Origin: Holophagales bacterium UBA5704
GTDB lineage: Bacteria > Acidobacteriota > Thermoanaerobaculia > Multivoradales > UBA5704
Length of the DNA stretch: 64,000 bases
Assembly (NCBI GenBank): GCA_002420005.1
Contig: DIHE01000147.1
Location: 29,396 to 93,395 of the forward strand
Reading direction: 5' to 3'
The position numbers and the translations under genes were made by a program. Below the pieces are notes generated by a model, which saw nothing but the letters and a program-made list of their open reading frames with translations, was not told the DNA's origin and ran no database searches. Positions 1 through 7,415 of this stretch are shown here, piece after piece (the stretch's first letter is position 1; the number at the start of each line of letters is the position of its first letter).

Positions 1-151
1 GGCATGGCCATCCAGCCTTGGGGGGTGGCCGTCCGGCCTTGGGGCCGGTGACAGGCCGGCTCACTGGTTGGTTCGCCGCGGTCTGGGCGCGCCGGTATGC
101 CGCCATCCTGGTGAGCGACGAAGAACCGCCGTTCTGCGGTACTCTCTCCCA

Positions 152-346
152 ATGGAACGCATCGTCAAGGTCTTCGACCGCCCGACCGACGCCGAGGAGG
201 CCGATCGCGCCTTCTATGCCTCGTTGGCGCCGCAGGACCGCCTGGACATGCTGCTGGACCTGATGGAGCGATACCGTGCGGGCCTTGGTGAAGCTGCACA
301 AAGATTTGAGAGAGTGTATCGAGTTGTTTCTCTCGCAGGGCGTTGA
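152..346 (+). CDS. Small conserved-type protein next to a nucleotidyltransferase
   Basis: A 64-aa charged, mostly helical protein starting at the ATG at 152. I recognise no catalytic motif. Small proteins of this general look are often encoded just upstream of minimal nucleotidyltransferases (AbiEii/MNT-like), and here the next gene overlaps its 3' end by 71 bases in another frame. That arrangement suggests a two-gene toxin-antitoxin-like or substrate-recognition module. This is recollection of gene context, not a domain match. An upstream in-frame GTG at 68 would add 28 Arg-rich residues and looks less plausible. No clear ribosome-binding site is seen. Confidence 0.5.
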   Translation: MERIVKVFDRPTDAEEADRAFYASLAPQDRLDMLLDLMERYRAGLGEAAQRFERVYRVVSLAGR

Positions 347-734
347 GTTCCTCGTGGTGGGCGGCCATGCCGTCGCCTTCCATGGCTACCCGCGCCTGAC
401 GGAAGACGTCGACCTCCTCGTCCGCCCCAGTCTGGAGAATGGATCCCGCATCCTCCGGGCTCTCGATCTCGTCGGCTTCGGCAGCATCGGACTCACCGCG
501 GAAGACTTCACGGTGCCGGATCGAATGATCCAATTGGGCAGGGCACCCAACCGCATCGATCTTCTGACCCAGATCTGGGGGCTCACCTTCGAGGAGGCCT
601 GGGCGTTTCTGAAGCTCTCGGCGGCAGAGCTCGACAGCCAAGTCGGCCGTGAAGCTCTACAGGAGATCTGCCATGACCGTCAAGACAAAGGAGACCAGCC
701 GAATCCTGGACGCGGTTCACGAGACGGCACGTGA
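276..734 (+). pseudogene. Nucleotidyltransferase fused to a RelE/HigB-like tail (probable deletion relic)
   Basis: Residues 20-108 resemble a DUF6036/AbiEii-type nucleotidyltransferase: FLVVGGHAVAFHGYPR is followed by the acidic pair DVD and then PNRIDLLTQIWG. Such proteins normally continue with a segment containing an NKRA-like motif, which is absent here. Instead residues 109-140 (AFLKLSAAELD then ALQEICHDRQDK) resemble the C-terminus of PF06296-type RelE/HigB toxins. The immediately following gene is the HigA-type antitoxin that normally accompanies such a toxin. The simplest reading is a deletion that joined the 5' part of a nucleotidyltransferase gene to the 3' end of a toxin gene. A GTG at 288 is an alternative start. 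The nucleotidyltransferase part is fairly sure; the toxin-tail reading is an inference. Confidence 0.5.
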
Positions 735-996
735 TCTCCATGCGGCCGGTTTCGTCTCGAAGCGTAGAATGAAGGAGTACGATGCCCTGTGTCTCGTCCC
801 CGTGCCGGATTATTCCAGTGAGACGATCCGCGCACTGCGCGAGCGGTACAAGATCAGCCAGGCCGTCCTGGCCTCGATTCTCAACACCAGTCTGTCGACG
901 GTTCGGCAATGGGAGATCGGCGAGAAGCATCCGAGCGGACCTTCGCTCAAGCTGCTCAACCTGCTGGATCGCAAGGGGCTGGAAGCCGTGATCTGA
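673..996 (+). CDS. HigA-type antitoxin, XRE-family HTH
   Basis: A 107-aa DNA-binding protein of the HigA-like antitoxin type. Residues about 50-100 form a helix-turn-helix: the segment ISQAVLASILNTSLSTVRQW is followed by GEKHPSGPSLKLLNLLDRKG, a conserved tail of this family. Members usually repress their own operon and neutralise a RelE/HigB toxin encoded just upstream. Here the upstream toxin survives only as a possible C-terminal fragment overlapping the start codon, so this may be an orphan antitoxin. The ATG at 673 is preferred over an upstream start at 649 because family members begin close to this point. Confidence 0.8.
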   Translation: MTVKTKETSRILDAVHETARDLHAAGFVSKRRMKEYDALCLVPVPDYSSETIRALRERYKISQAVLASILNTSLSTVRQWEIGEKHPSGPSLKLLNLLDRKGLEAVI

Positions 997-1134
997 GACC
1001 GGGAGGCTCGTCGCCTGGCACCGCCGCCCCCGAATGCCGGCGAGACGCCTTCGCTCCCAGGGGGCGCACGGCGAGGCCTTGCGGCGGGCGGTGGCGGGGT
1101 GGGGCTCCGGGCCGGAGCGGCTCGCCGACGGCCC

Positions 1135-1218
1135 TCACACCCTCCCGGGAGTTGGATGCGCCAGAGCCGGCGACAGGAGCGCTGCGGTCAGGAGGGCGAC
1201 CAGGGACGCGAGGGTCAC
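1135..1218 (-). CDS. Possible 27-aa ORF with signal-peptide-like sequence
   Basis: Directly overlapping the neuB stop codon (GTGA) is a GTG-initiated reading frame of 27 codons on the minus strand. It encodes a hydrophobic stretch ending in SPALA|HPTPGRV, which looks like a Sec signal peptide and cleavage site, and then stops. It could be the remains of a secreted protein gene at the end of the operon, or chance. I see no continuation in another frame. Confidence 0.2.
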   Translation of the reverse strand: MTLASLVALLTAALLSPALAHPTPGRV

Positions 1219-2132
1219 GCCACCAGAACCGGCTCAGGGGCGACGGCGGGGGCTTTCACCCGGCGCAGCTTCTCGATCTGCTTGCGTTCGCCGTCATAGA
1301 CCCGCTTGACGCCGTCTCCCAGGGACTTCTCGATGTCGCGGATGTTCGAGACCAGGCGCAGGAAGCCGCCGATCTCCACCGAGGCCGCCTGGTCGCTCCC
1401 CCAGAGGGCACGGTCGAGGGTGATGTGGCGCTCGACGAACGTGGCCCCCAGGGAGACCGCGGCCCAGGTCGGAGCCAGGCCGACCTCGTGGCCGGAATAA
1501 CCGACCGGACACTCCGGAAAGCGCTGCTCCAGCTCCGGAATCATCCGCAGGTTCAAATCCGCCGGCGGACAGGGATAGGTCGAGGTCGCATGCGCGATCA
1601 GCAGGTTGTCCCGGCCGAGCACCGCCACCGCGGCGTCGATCTCCTCCAGGGTCGACATGCCGGTCGAAAGGATCACCGGCTTGCCGGTCGCCCGGGTTTT
1701 GCGCAACAGATCGTGATCGGTCAGCGAGGCCGAGGCGATCTTGTAGCAGGGGGGATTGAAGAAGTCGATGAAGTCGACCGACTCCTCGTCCCAGCAGGAG
1801 GCGAACCAGAGGATGCCCCGGTCGCGGCAATGCCTTTCGATGGCGGCGAATTCGCGGACGCCGAACTCCATGCGCCGGCGGTACTCGATGTAGGTCATGC
1901 GGCCCCAGGGCGTGTCCCGCTCCAGGTCCCACTGCTCGCGGGGGACGCACTGCTCGGGCGTGCGCTTCTGGAACTTGACCGCATCCGCCCCGGCCAGATG
2001 GGCGCCGTCGATCAACTTCCGAGCCAGCTCCAGCGAGCCGTTGTGATTGATCCCGATCTCCGCGATGACGAAGACGGGCTCCCCCTTCCCCACCAGACGG
2101 TCGCCGATGCGAACCACGGGGCGCTGTTGCAT
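1215..2132 (-). CDS. NeuB-family sialic/nonulosonic acid synthase, short form
   Basis: A 305-aa TIM-barrel synthase of the N-acetylneuraminate synthase family, which condenses phosphoenolpyruvate with an aldose to give a 2-keto-3-deoxy acid. Visible family signatures are VIAEIGINHNGSLELA near residue 22, KFQKRTPEQ, the active-site region ILSTGMSTLEEID, the YPCPPADLNLR segment and GYSGHEVG followed by ERHITLDR. NeuB, PseI and LegI usually have about 330-350 residues with a C-terminal antifreeze-like SAF domain. Here the chain ends soon after the barrel, so SAF appears to be missing. It is the last clear gene of an eight-gene minus-strand operon, 3 bases after the phosphatase gene. Substrate specificity cannot be read from the sequence. 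Confidence 0.85.
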   Translation of the reverse strand: MQQRPVVRIGDRLVGKGEPVFVIAEIGINHNGSLELARKLIDGAHLAGADAVKFQKRTPEQCVPREQWDLERDTPWGRMTYIEYRRRMEFGVREFAAIERHCRDRGILWFASCWDEESVDFIDFFNPPCYKIASASLTDHDLLRKTRATGKPVILSTGMSTLEEIDAAVAVLGRDNLLIAHATSTYPCPPADLNLRMIPELEQRFPECPVGYSGHEVGLAPTWAAVSLGATFVERHITLDRALWGSDQAASVEIGGFLRLVSNIRDIEKSLGDGVKRVYDGERKQIEKLRRVKAPAVAPEPVLVA

Positions 2133-2135
2133 GGG

Positions 2136-2684
2136 TCACCTCCCTGAACGTGAGGCCGTCTCGCCGCGGCGCAACGCGAGGAGCCATTCCGCAAAGTCGC
2201 GGAAAGCCCCGGCGCCGCCCCGGGCGGAACAGACGTAGTGACACACAGGATGGACGTCCGGCATGGCATCCGCCGGACATCCGGTCAATCCTTCCACGCC
2301 GACCACGGCGAGAATTCCGAGATCGTTGACGTCGTCGCCGATGTACGCGAGGTCCTGCAGGGGCAGGCCGGTCTCCCGAAGGATCACCTCCAGGTGGGCC
2401 GCCTTGTCCCGCACGCCGAGAAACAGCCACGGCAGGCGCAGCTTTTCGGAGCGTTGGGCGATGGTGACGGACGGCTCGCGGGTGCAGATGGCCGTGTGGA
2501 CGCCCGCCTCGCGCAGGCGCTCGACGCCCATGCCGTCGCGCACGTTGAAGCGGCGCAGGGCCTCCCCACCCTCGCCGTAGTAGACGCTCCCGTCGGTCAG
2601 GACGCCGTCGCAATCGGTGAGGACGAGGCGGAGGCGCCGGGCGCGCCGGAGGAGCTCGTCCGGGCTCAGTGCCGGCGTCACCAT
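2136..2684 (-). CDS. KdsC-like HAD phosphatase
   Basis: A 182-aa HAD-superfamily hydrolase of the KdsC/NeuA-C-terminal type (C0 cap-less), expected to remove the phosphate from the 8- or 9-phosphate product of a NeuB/KdsA-like synthase. HAD motif I is LTDCDGVLTDG, with the nucleophile and acid Asp around residues 24 and 26. NVRDGMGVERL follows, and motif IV is YIGDDVNDL. The usual KdsC motif ITGR is replaced by ICTREPS. The start at 2684 is chosen because GGAGG lies 9 bases upstream; an ATG at 2693 sits directly on that site. The gene overlaps the SDR stop by 7 bases and is followed by neuB, fitting a sequential phosphatase step. Confidence 0.85.
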   Translation of the reverse strand: MVTPALSPDELLRRARRLRLVLTDCDGVLTDGSVYYGEGGEALRRFNVRDGMGVERLREAGVHTAICTREPSVTIAQRSEKLRLPWLFLGVRDKAAHLEVILRETGLPLQDLAYIGDDVNDLGILAVVGVEGLTGCPADAMPDVHPVCHYVCSARGGAGAFRDFAEWLLALRRGETASRSGR

Positions 2685-3499
2685 GCGGTCCATCCTCCGT
2701 CGACGATCAGATTGGCGCCGGTCATGTAGGCCGAGGCGTCGCTCGCCAGGAACACCAACGCCCCTTCGTAGTCGCCGGGCCGGGCCATGCGGCCGAGCGG
2801 CGTCCGCTCGGCATACCGGGCGATGAAGCCGGCCTCCTGGCCGTTCTCCACCCCTCCCGGCGACAGCGCATTGACCCGCACCCCGGCGCGTCCCCAGTAG
2901 GCGGCAAGGAAGCGCGTCAACGCCAGAACGGCCCCTTTGGTCGCCGGGTAGGCCGGCGACTTCCAGAACGTCTGGGTACCGTCCGGCTGCCGGTAGAGAG
3001 ACTGGTCCGGCGCCACCACCGCATAGGTCGAGGCGAGGTTGACGATGCTGCCGCTCCCCTGCCGCGCCATCAGGCTCCCCAGGATCCGGCAGGTGAGAAA
3101 GGTTCCGGTGACGTTGACGCGGAAGGCGTTCTCCCAGAGCTCCAGGGGGAAATTCTCGAAGCGCAGGAGGTCGCCGGAGGCGAGCGGATCCTCCACTTTC
3201 TCGTTGAGCGCCGCGTTGTTGACCAGCACGTCGATCCGACCGGGGCCGTTCAGGATCTGATCGCGCAGGTTTTCGACCGAGGTGCGTTCCCCGACGTCCG
3301 CCGCGACCGCATGGGCGGCGCCACCGTAGGCCGCGCGCAGCTCCCGCGCCAGGGCCTCGCACGGCGCGGCCTGGAGATCGGTGACGATCACCTCCGCACC
3401 GGCCGCAGCGAGGGCGTGGCCATGGCGGACGCCCAGCAGCCCGGCGGCGCCGGTCACCACGGCGACCTTGCCGTGCAGCGAAAACGGAGAACCGGCCAT
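2678..3499 (-). CDS. Short-chain dehydrogenase/reductase
   Basis: A 273-aa classical SDR oxidoreductase. The Rossmann motif TGAAGLLG is at about residues 16-23, NNAA at 95-98, and the catalytic Ser, Tyr and Lys are visible in NLASTY (Ser157) and SPAYPATK (Tyr184, Lys188). A GGAG site lies just upstream of the chosen ATG at 3499; a GTG at 3517 overlapping the previous stop is possible. It lies between the aminotransferase and the phosphatase, so it probably reduces or oxidises a hydroxyl or keto group of the sugar intermediate. An insertion between Ser157 and Tyr184 (VVAPDQSLYRQPDGTQTFWK) is longer than usual and may shape the substrate pocket. Confidence 0.85.
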   Translation of the reverse strand: MAGSPFSLHGKVAVVTGAAGLLGVRHGHALAAAGAEVIVTDLQAAPCEALARELRAAYGGAAHAVAADVGERTSVENLRDQILNGPGRIDVLVNNAALNEKVEDPLASGDLLRFENFPLELWENAFRVNVTGTFLTCRILGSLMARQGSGSIVNLASTYAVVAPDQSLYRQPDGTQTFWKSPAYPATKGAVLALTRFLAAYWGRAGVRVNALSPGGVENGQEAGFIARYAERTPLGRMARPGDYEGALVFLASDASAYMTGANLIVDGGWTAW

Positions 3500-3513
3500 G
3501 CGATCTCCGCCAC

Positions 3514-4860
3514 TCACCGCGCGGCCACCGCGACCCGTGGCTTCGAGTGGAAACCGGTGGTCTTGCGGAAGACCGGTTGCAGCGGCTCGCCGGCCAGGCG
3601 CTCCCGCACCGACTTCGTGTCCACGGCGTCACGGAGCAGAGGAAGCACCTCGCGCCAGGCGGCGAGCGTGTGCTCCACCTCGGCCGTGCCGTGCGAGAAG
3701 GAAAGGTTGTGGAAGCCGCCCCAGAGGATGCCGCGGCGGAGCATCTCCTGCTGAGCCAGCGACTTGATCTCCAGAGGATCGCCGGCCGTGGCGTCGAAGA
3801 CCACCAGGGAGCGGCAGTCGAGACCTACGCAGCGCGTCCAGGGGAGGCCCAGCTCGGAGGCGAGCCCGTTGTATTCCTGGCGCAGTCTCCTCCCCTGCCG
3901 CGCGAGGTGCCCGGGGACGTCGTTCTCCACCAGCTCGAGGATCGTCTCGCGCGCCGCGGCGAGCGACAGGGCTTCGCCGCCGAAGGTCGAGAAGAAGAAC
4001 ACCGCCTTGTCGAGGAGCGCCATGACGTCCCGCCGGCCGGTGAGGACGGAGAGCGGCATGCCGTTCGCCACGGCCTTCGAAAAACAGGCCAGGTCGGCGG
4101 TGACGCCGAAACATTCCTGGGCGCCACCCACCGCCAGCCGGAAGCCGGTCCACATCTCGTCGAAGATCAACAGGGCACCCCGCCGCCGGCAGACCTGCTT
4201 CAGCTCTTCGAGGAACCCGTTGTTCGGCAGCTCGAACGTCACCGGCTCCAGGATGACGCAGGCGGTCTCTTCGTCCACCGCTTCGAGCACCGAGTCCAGA
4301 TCGTTGTAGTTGAAGGTCGAGGTCAGGGCGCGGACGGCCTCGGGGATGCCGGCGGCGCGATCGGTGACCGCGATGTACCAGTCGTGCCAACCGTGATAAC
4401 CGCAGCAGACCACCCGTTCGCGGCCGGTGAATGCCCGCGCCAGGCGCACCGCGGCGCTCGCCGCCTCGGCGCCGGTCTTGCCGAACCGCACGGAGGCGGC
4501 CCCGGGCACCACGTCGCGGATCAGCTCGGCCACCTCGACCTCCAGCGGATGCATCAGGGAAAACGTGATGCCGTCGGCGAGCTGGGCACGGACGGCTGCG
4601 TCGATCCGCTCATAGGCATAGCCCAGCGAGATCGGGCCGACCCCCATGCTGTAGTCGATGTACTCGTTGCCGTCGACGTCCCAGACATGGCAGCCCTGGC
4701 CGCGCCGCAGATACTTGGGGGCCACGCCGCGCACCCACTGGCCGGGACCCTTCGCCAGCGTCTGGGTGCCGGCAGGGATCAGCCTGGCGGCACGCTCCCA
4801 GAGGGCGTCGGACGCCTCGATCCGAGGAAGAGACTCGTTGCTGCGGATTCCGTTGGGCAT
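3514..4860 (-). CDS. Class III aminotransferase, glutamate-1-semialdehyde aminomutase-like
   Basis: A 448-aa PLP enzyme of the GSA-AM/class III group. Landmarks are DVDGNEYIDYSMGVGPISLGY, the PLP phosphate region GKTGAEAASAAVRLARA, CGYHGWHDWY, LLIFDEMWTGFR (PLP Asp234) and the Schiff-base lysine in CFSKAVANGMPLS (Lys262). True hemL genes are usually not in sugar operons. Homologues beside transketolase-like and NeuB-like genes are known in surface-glycan loci and presumably install an amino group on a sugar intermediate. The ATG at 4860 follows a GAGG site and lies 8 bases after the transketolase stop. The substrate is not determinable from sequence. Confidence 0.85.
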   Translation of the reverse strand: MPNGIRSNESLPRIEASDALWERAARLIPAGTQTLAKGPGQWVRGVAPKYLRRGQGCHVWDVDGNEYIDYSMGVGPISLGYAYERIDAAVRAQLADGITFSLMHPLEVEVAELIRDVVPGAASVRFGKTGAEAASAAVRLARAFTGRERVVCCGYHGWHDWYIAVTDRAAGIPEAVRALTSTFNYNDLDSVLEAVDEETACVILEPVTFELPNNGFLEELKQVCRRRGALLIFDEMWTGFRLAVGGAQECFGVTADLACFSKAVANGMPLSVLTGRRDVMALLDKAVFFFSTFGGEALSLAAARETILELVENDVPGHLARQGRRLRQEYNGLASELGLPWTRCVGLDCRSLVVFDATAGDPLEIKSLAQQEMLRRGILWGGFHNLSFSHGTAEVEHTLAAWREVLPLLRDAVDTKSVRERLAGEPLQPVFRKTTGFHSKPRVAVAAR

Positions 4861-4868
4861 GATGGACC

Positions 4869-5774
4869 TCAAGGAGCTTCCAGGGCGGCGAGCACCCGCG
4901 CCGCCAGGTGGATGCCGGAAAAGCGCTCGGTTTCGAGCACGTCGGGCAGGAGCGCCGGGGTGAACCAACGGTCCCCCAGATGGATCGGATGGACGCGCGC
5001 GCGGACGCCATGACGCAGCAGCACCTCGGCGACGAGGGAATAGAGGCCGCCGGTGGCGAAGTGGTCCTCGATCGTGACGAGAAGCCCGGTGCCGCGCGCG
5101 GAGGCGACGATCTCCGCCTCGTCGGCCGGCGCCAGGGTGCGCAGGTTGACCAGCCGCACCGGCACGCCCTGCTGCTCCAGCAGGCGCGCCGCGGCGGCTG
5201 CTTCGCGGAGCAGAAAGCCGTAGGTGAGGAGCGCCACTCGGTCTCCCTCGGAAAGGACCTCGGCCCGGCCGAGCACGAACGGCGCGCGGTGGGCGACGGC
5301 CGGTGCCAGGTGGTTGTAGCGGATGTAGCAGGGACAGGGATCGTCGAGCAGCGCCGGAAGGGCTTCGGCCAGCTCGTCCTCGTCCGCCGGGCAGACCACC
5401 CGCATGCTCGGGATGCCCCGCATCAGCGCCACGTCCTCGATCGCCTGATGGGTCGGCCCGTTGGCTTCGGACAGGAAACCGGGGACGTACCCCACCAGCT
5501 TCACCGGCAGGCGGGCGATTCCCAGGTCGGTGCGGATGAACTCGAAAGCCCGCATGGTGAGGAAGGACGCCAGAGCGTGCGCCACCGGCACCCGGCCGCG
5601 CAGGGCGAGACCGGCGGCGGCGCCGATCATCGTCTGCTCACAGATGCCCACGTCGATGAAGCGCAGGCCGAGGGAAGGAGGCAGGTGGCGGATCGGCGCG
5701 CGGTTCTCCGCGGTCAGCACGATCACCTCCTCCCGGCGCAGCGCCTCGCTGCGCAGCACGTCTTCATATTTCAT
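4869..5774 (-). CDS. Transketolase-like protein, C-terminal (Pyr plus C) subunit
   Basis: A 301-aa protein matching the C-terminal half of transketolase. It includes the pyrimidine-binding region with the conserved glutamate in FIDVGICEQTMIGAAAGLA, followed by PVAHALASFLTMRAFEFIR, the GPTHQAIEDVALMR segment (TPP-dependent loop with the catalytic His) and a C-terminal alpha/beta domain ending near TIEDHFATGGLYS. Together with the overlapping next subunit it should form a split, TPP-dependent two-carbon transferase. In a glycan operon such pairs probably build an unusual carbon skeleton or branched sugar rather than serve the pentose pathway. Start codon overlaps the N-subunit stop by 4 bases (ATGA). 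Confidence 0.9.
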   Translation of the reverse strand: MKYEDVLRSEALRREEVIVLTAENRAPIRHLPPSLGLRFIDVGICEQTMIGAAAGLALRGRVPVAHALASFLTMRAFEFIRTDLGIARLPVKLVGYVPGFLSEANGPTHQAIEDVALMRGIPSMRVVCPADEDELAEALPALLDDPCPCYIRYNHLAPAVAHRAPFVLGRAEVLSEGDRVALLTYGFLLREAAAAARLLEQQGVPVRLVNLRTLAPADEAEIVASARGTGLLVTIEDHFATGGLYSLVAEVLLRHGVRARVHPIHLGDRWFTPALLPDVLETERFSGIHLAARVLAALEAP

Positions 5775-6625
5775 CGCACCACCAGCCCTTCCGTCTCCAG
5801 GGTGGCCGCCGCTTCGCCGCGCAGCTCACCGAGCAAGGCCTCCACCTCCGCGGCGGTGAAATCGGCGAACCAGCGGTCGGCGCGGCGCTCGATACTGGGA
5901 ATTCCCTTGCCCCGCACGGTGCGCGCGATCACCACGCTCGGCCGGCCCTGGGCATAGGGAAGGTTTTCGAAGGCCGTGGCGAGCGCGGCGAAATCGTGGC
6001 CGTCCACGGTGCGGCAGCTCCAGCCGAACGACTGGAATTTGAACGGCAGCGGCTCCAGCGGAATCAGCTCCTCGGTGCGCACGTTGGCCTGGAAATCATT
6101 GCGGTCGACGACGGCGACGAGGTTGTCGAGGTGATACGCGGCGGCCACCAGGCAGGCCTCCCAGATCGAGCCTTCGTCCAGCTCGCCGTCGCCCAACAGG
6201 ACGAACACCCGGTTCTTGCCGCCGCGCAGCTTGATGTCCAGGGCCACGCCCAGACCCACCGCCAGGAGATGCCCCAGCGAGCCGGAATGAAACTCGACGC
6301 CGGGCACCGCCCGGTTCGGATGCCAGTAGATCGAGTCGTGCGGCGACAGATGCTGCGCCAGCCGCCCGCGCTCGATGTAGCCCAGCTCGGCGAGCGTCGC
6401 ATAGAGCGCCGGCACGTCGTGGCCTTTCGACAGGAACAGATAGTCGCGGTCCGGGTCGCTCAGCCGCTCCGGCGTCACGTCGAGCACCCGGGTGTAAAGA
6501 TGGACGAGCAGGTCGGCACAGGAGAGCGAGGCGCCGATGAAACAGCCGCCGCGCGTCGCCATGTGCACCACGTGCTCGCGCACGGCGAGGGCGAGGGCTG
6601 GCAGGTCGTGGCGAGGCTCAGACAC
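5771..6625 (-). CDS. Transketolase-like protein, N-terminal (TPP-binding) subunit
   Basis: A 284-aa protein matching the N-terminal half of transketolase. The TPP/Mg motif is LLGDGELDEGSIWEA at about residues 143-157, with the partner Asn in VVDRNDFQANVR. Other landmarks are LSKGHDVPALYATLAELG and GSLGHLLAVGLGVALD. It forms a pair with the C-terminal subunit encoded immediately downstream. Split transketolases of about 280 plus 300 residues are common in Bacteria; the location inside a sugar-nucleotide operon is the informative point. It overlaps the cytidylyltransferase gene by 8 bases. Confidence 0.9.
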   Translation of the reverse strand: MSEPRHDLPALALAVREHVVHMATRGGCFIGASLSCADLLVHLYTRVLDVTPERLSDPDRDYLFLSKGHDVPALYATLAELGYIERGRLAQHLSPHDSIYWHPNRAVPGVEFHSGSLGHLLAVGLGVALDIKLRGGKNRVFVLLGDGELDEGSIWEACLVAAAYHLDNLVAVVDRNDFQANVRTEELIPLEPLPFKFQSFGWSCRTVDGHDFAALATAFENLPYAQGRPSVVIARTVRGKGIPSIERRADRWFADFTAAEVEALLGELRGEAAATLETEGLVVR

Positions 6626-7415
6626 GGGTTTGCTCCGCGGTCACGGTTCTCAGCTCCTTCAGGTGATGGCGGTACCAGTTGACGCCCGCCAGGTGCCGAT
6701 TGCGGTCGGCGAGGTCCGGCCGGGCGTCCAGCAGCTCCAGGATCTCCGGCAGCCGGAAGACCGGCCGCTCCGGCGACCACAGGACCTCGTAGACGGCGGT
6801 CACGAAGTCGTAGTCCGCGGGCTCGTCGAGGGTGAAGCGGTGGCTCATCGAGAGATCGCGGCCGGTGTCCCAGGCCACGTTGCCCAGCCGGAAACGCTCC
6901 GGCCGCTCCCAGAGGAACGGCGTCGTGTGCTCGCGCTCGAACAACCGGTCGGCCTCCCGCCAGGCGGTCTCCAGAACCGGCAGCGGGATGACCTCGACGT
7001 CGTTGCCGTCCGGCCAGGTGGCCGGGTGGAGATTGCTCACGTAGTCGTAGCGCTCGGGGTCGGCGAGAAACGTGGCGAGAACGCGGTCGATCGCCTCCGG
7101 ATCGATCAGCGGGCAGTCCGAGGGGATCTTCACCACCACGTCCGCCTCATAGGCGCGGGCGGCCTCCATGTGGCGGTCGAGGAGGTCCGTCGGGTGCCCG
7201 GAGACGCAGGGCACCCCGAGGCGGCGGCACAGCTCGCGGATCGGCTCGTCGAAGGAATACCGCGTGGTGGCGACGCACAGCTCGAACGGCGTGCGGGCCG
7301 CCTGGATGCGCTCGATCTGCCGCTGCAGCAGCGGGGCGCCGAGCACCGGGAGCAGGACCTTGCCGGGGAGGCGGGTCGAGCCGGTGCGCGCCTGGACGAC
7401 GACGAGGACCCTCAT
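6618..7415 (-). CDS. SpsF-like cytidylyltransferase family protein
   Basis: A 265-aa nucleotidyltransferase of the SpsF/NeuA-like GT-A fold. The N-terminal signature VVVQARTGSTRLPGKVLLPV is followed by LVRR-type framework residues, KIPSDCPLIDPEAID (the metal-binding acidic segment) and the long C-terminal half with EREHTTPFLWERP and HRFTLDEPADYDFV. It is expected to activate the keto-sugar acid made by the operon as a CMP derivative. SpsF homologues are less well characterised than NeuA, so the exact donor is uncertain. GGAGG lies 5 bases before the ATG at 7415, which overlaps the previous stop by 4 bases. Confidence 0.8.
   Translation of the reverse strand: MRVLVVVQARTGSTRLPGKVLLPVLGAPLLQRQIERIQAARTPFELCVATTRYSFDEPIRELCRRLGVPCVSGHPTDLLDRHMEAARAYEADVVVKIPSDCPLIDPEAIDRVLATFLADPERYDYVSNLHPATWPDGNDVEVIPLPVLETAWREADRLFEREHTTPFLWERPERFRLGNVAWDTGRDLSMSHRFTLDEPADYDFVTAVYEVLWSPERPVFRLPEILELLDARPDLADRNRHLAGVNWYRHHLKELRTVTAEQTRV

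Noticed and set aside
1..60. Tandem repeat of TGGCCRTCCRGCCTTGGGG
   Set aside because: Only two imperfect units at the window edge; too little to call a repeat array.
3514..4860. hemL (heme biosynthesis glutamate-1-semialdehyde aminomutase)
   Set aside because: The family is right, but placement between transketolase and SDR genes in a NeuB operon argues for a sugar substrate.
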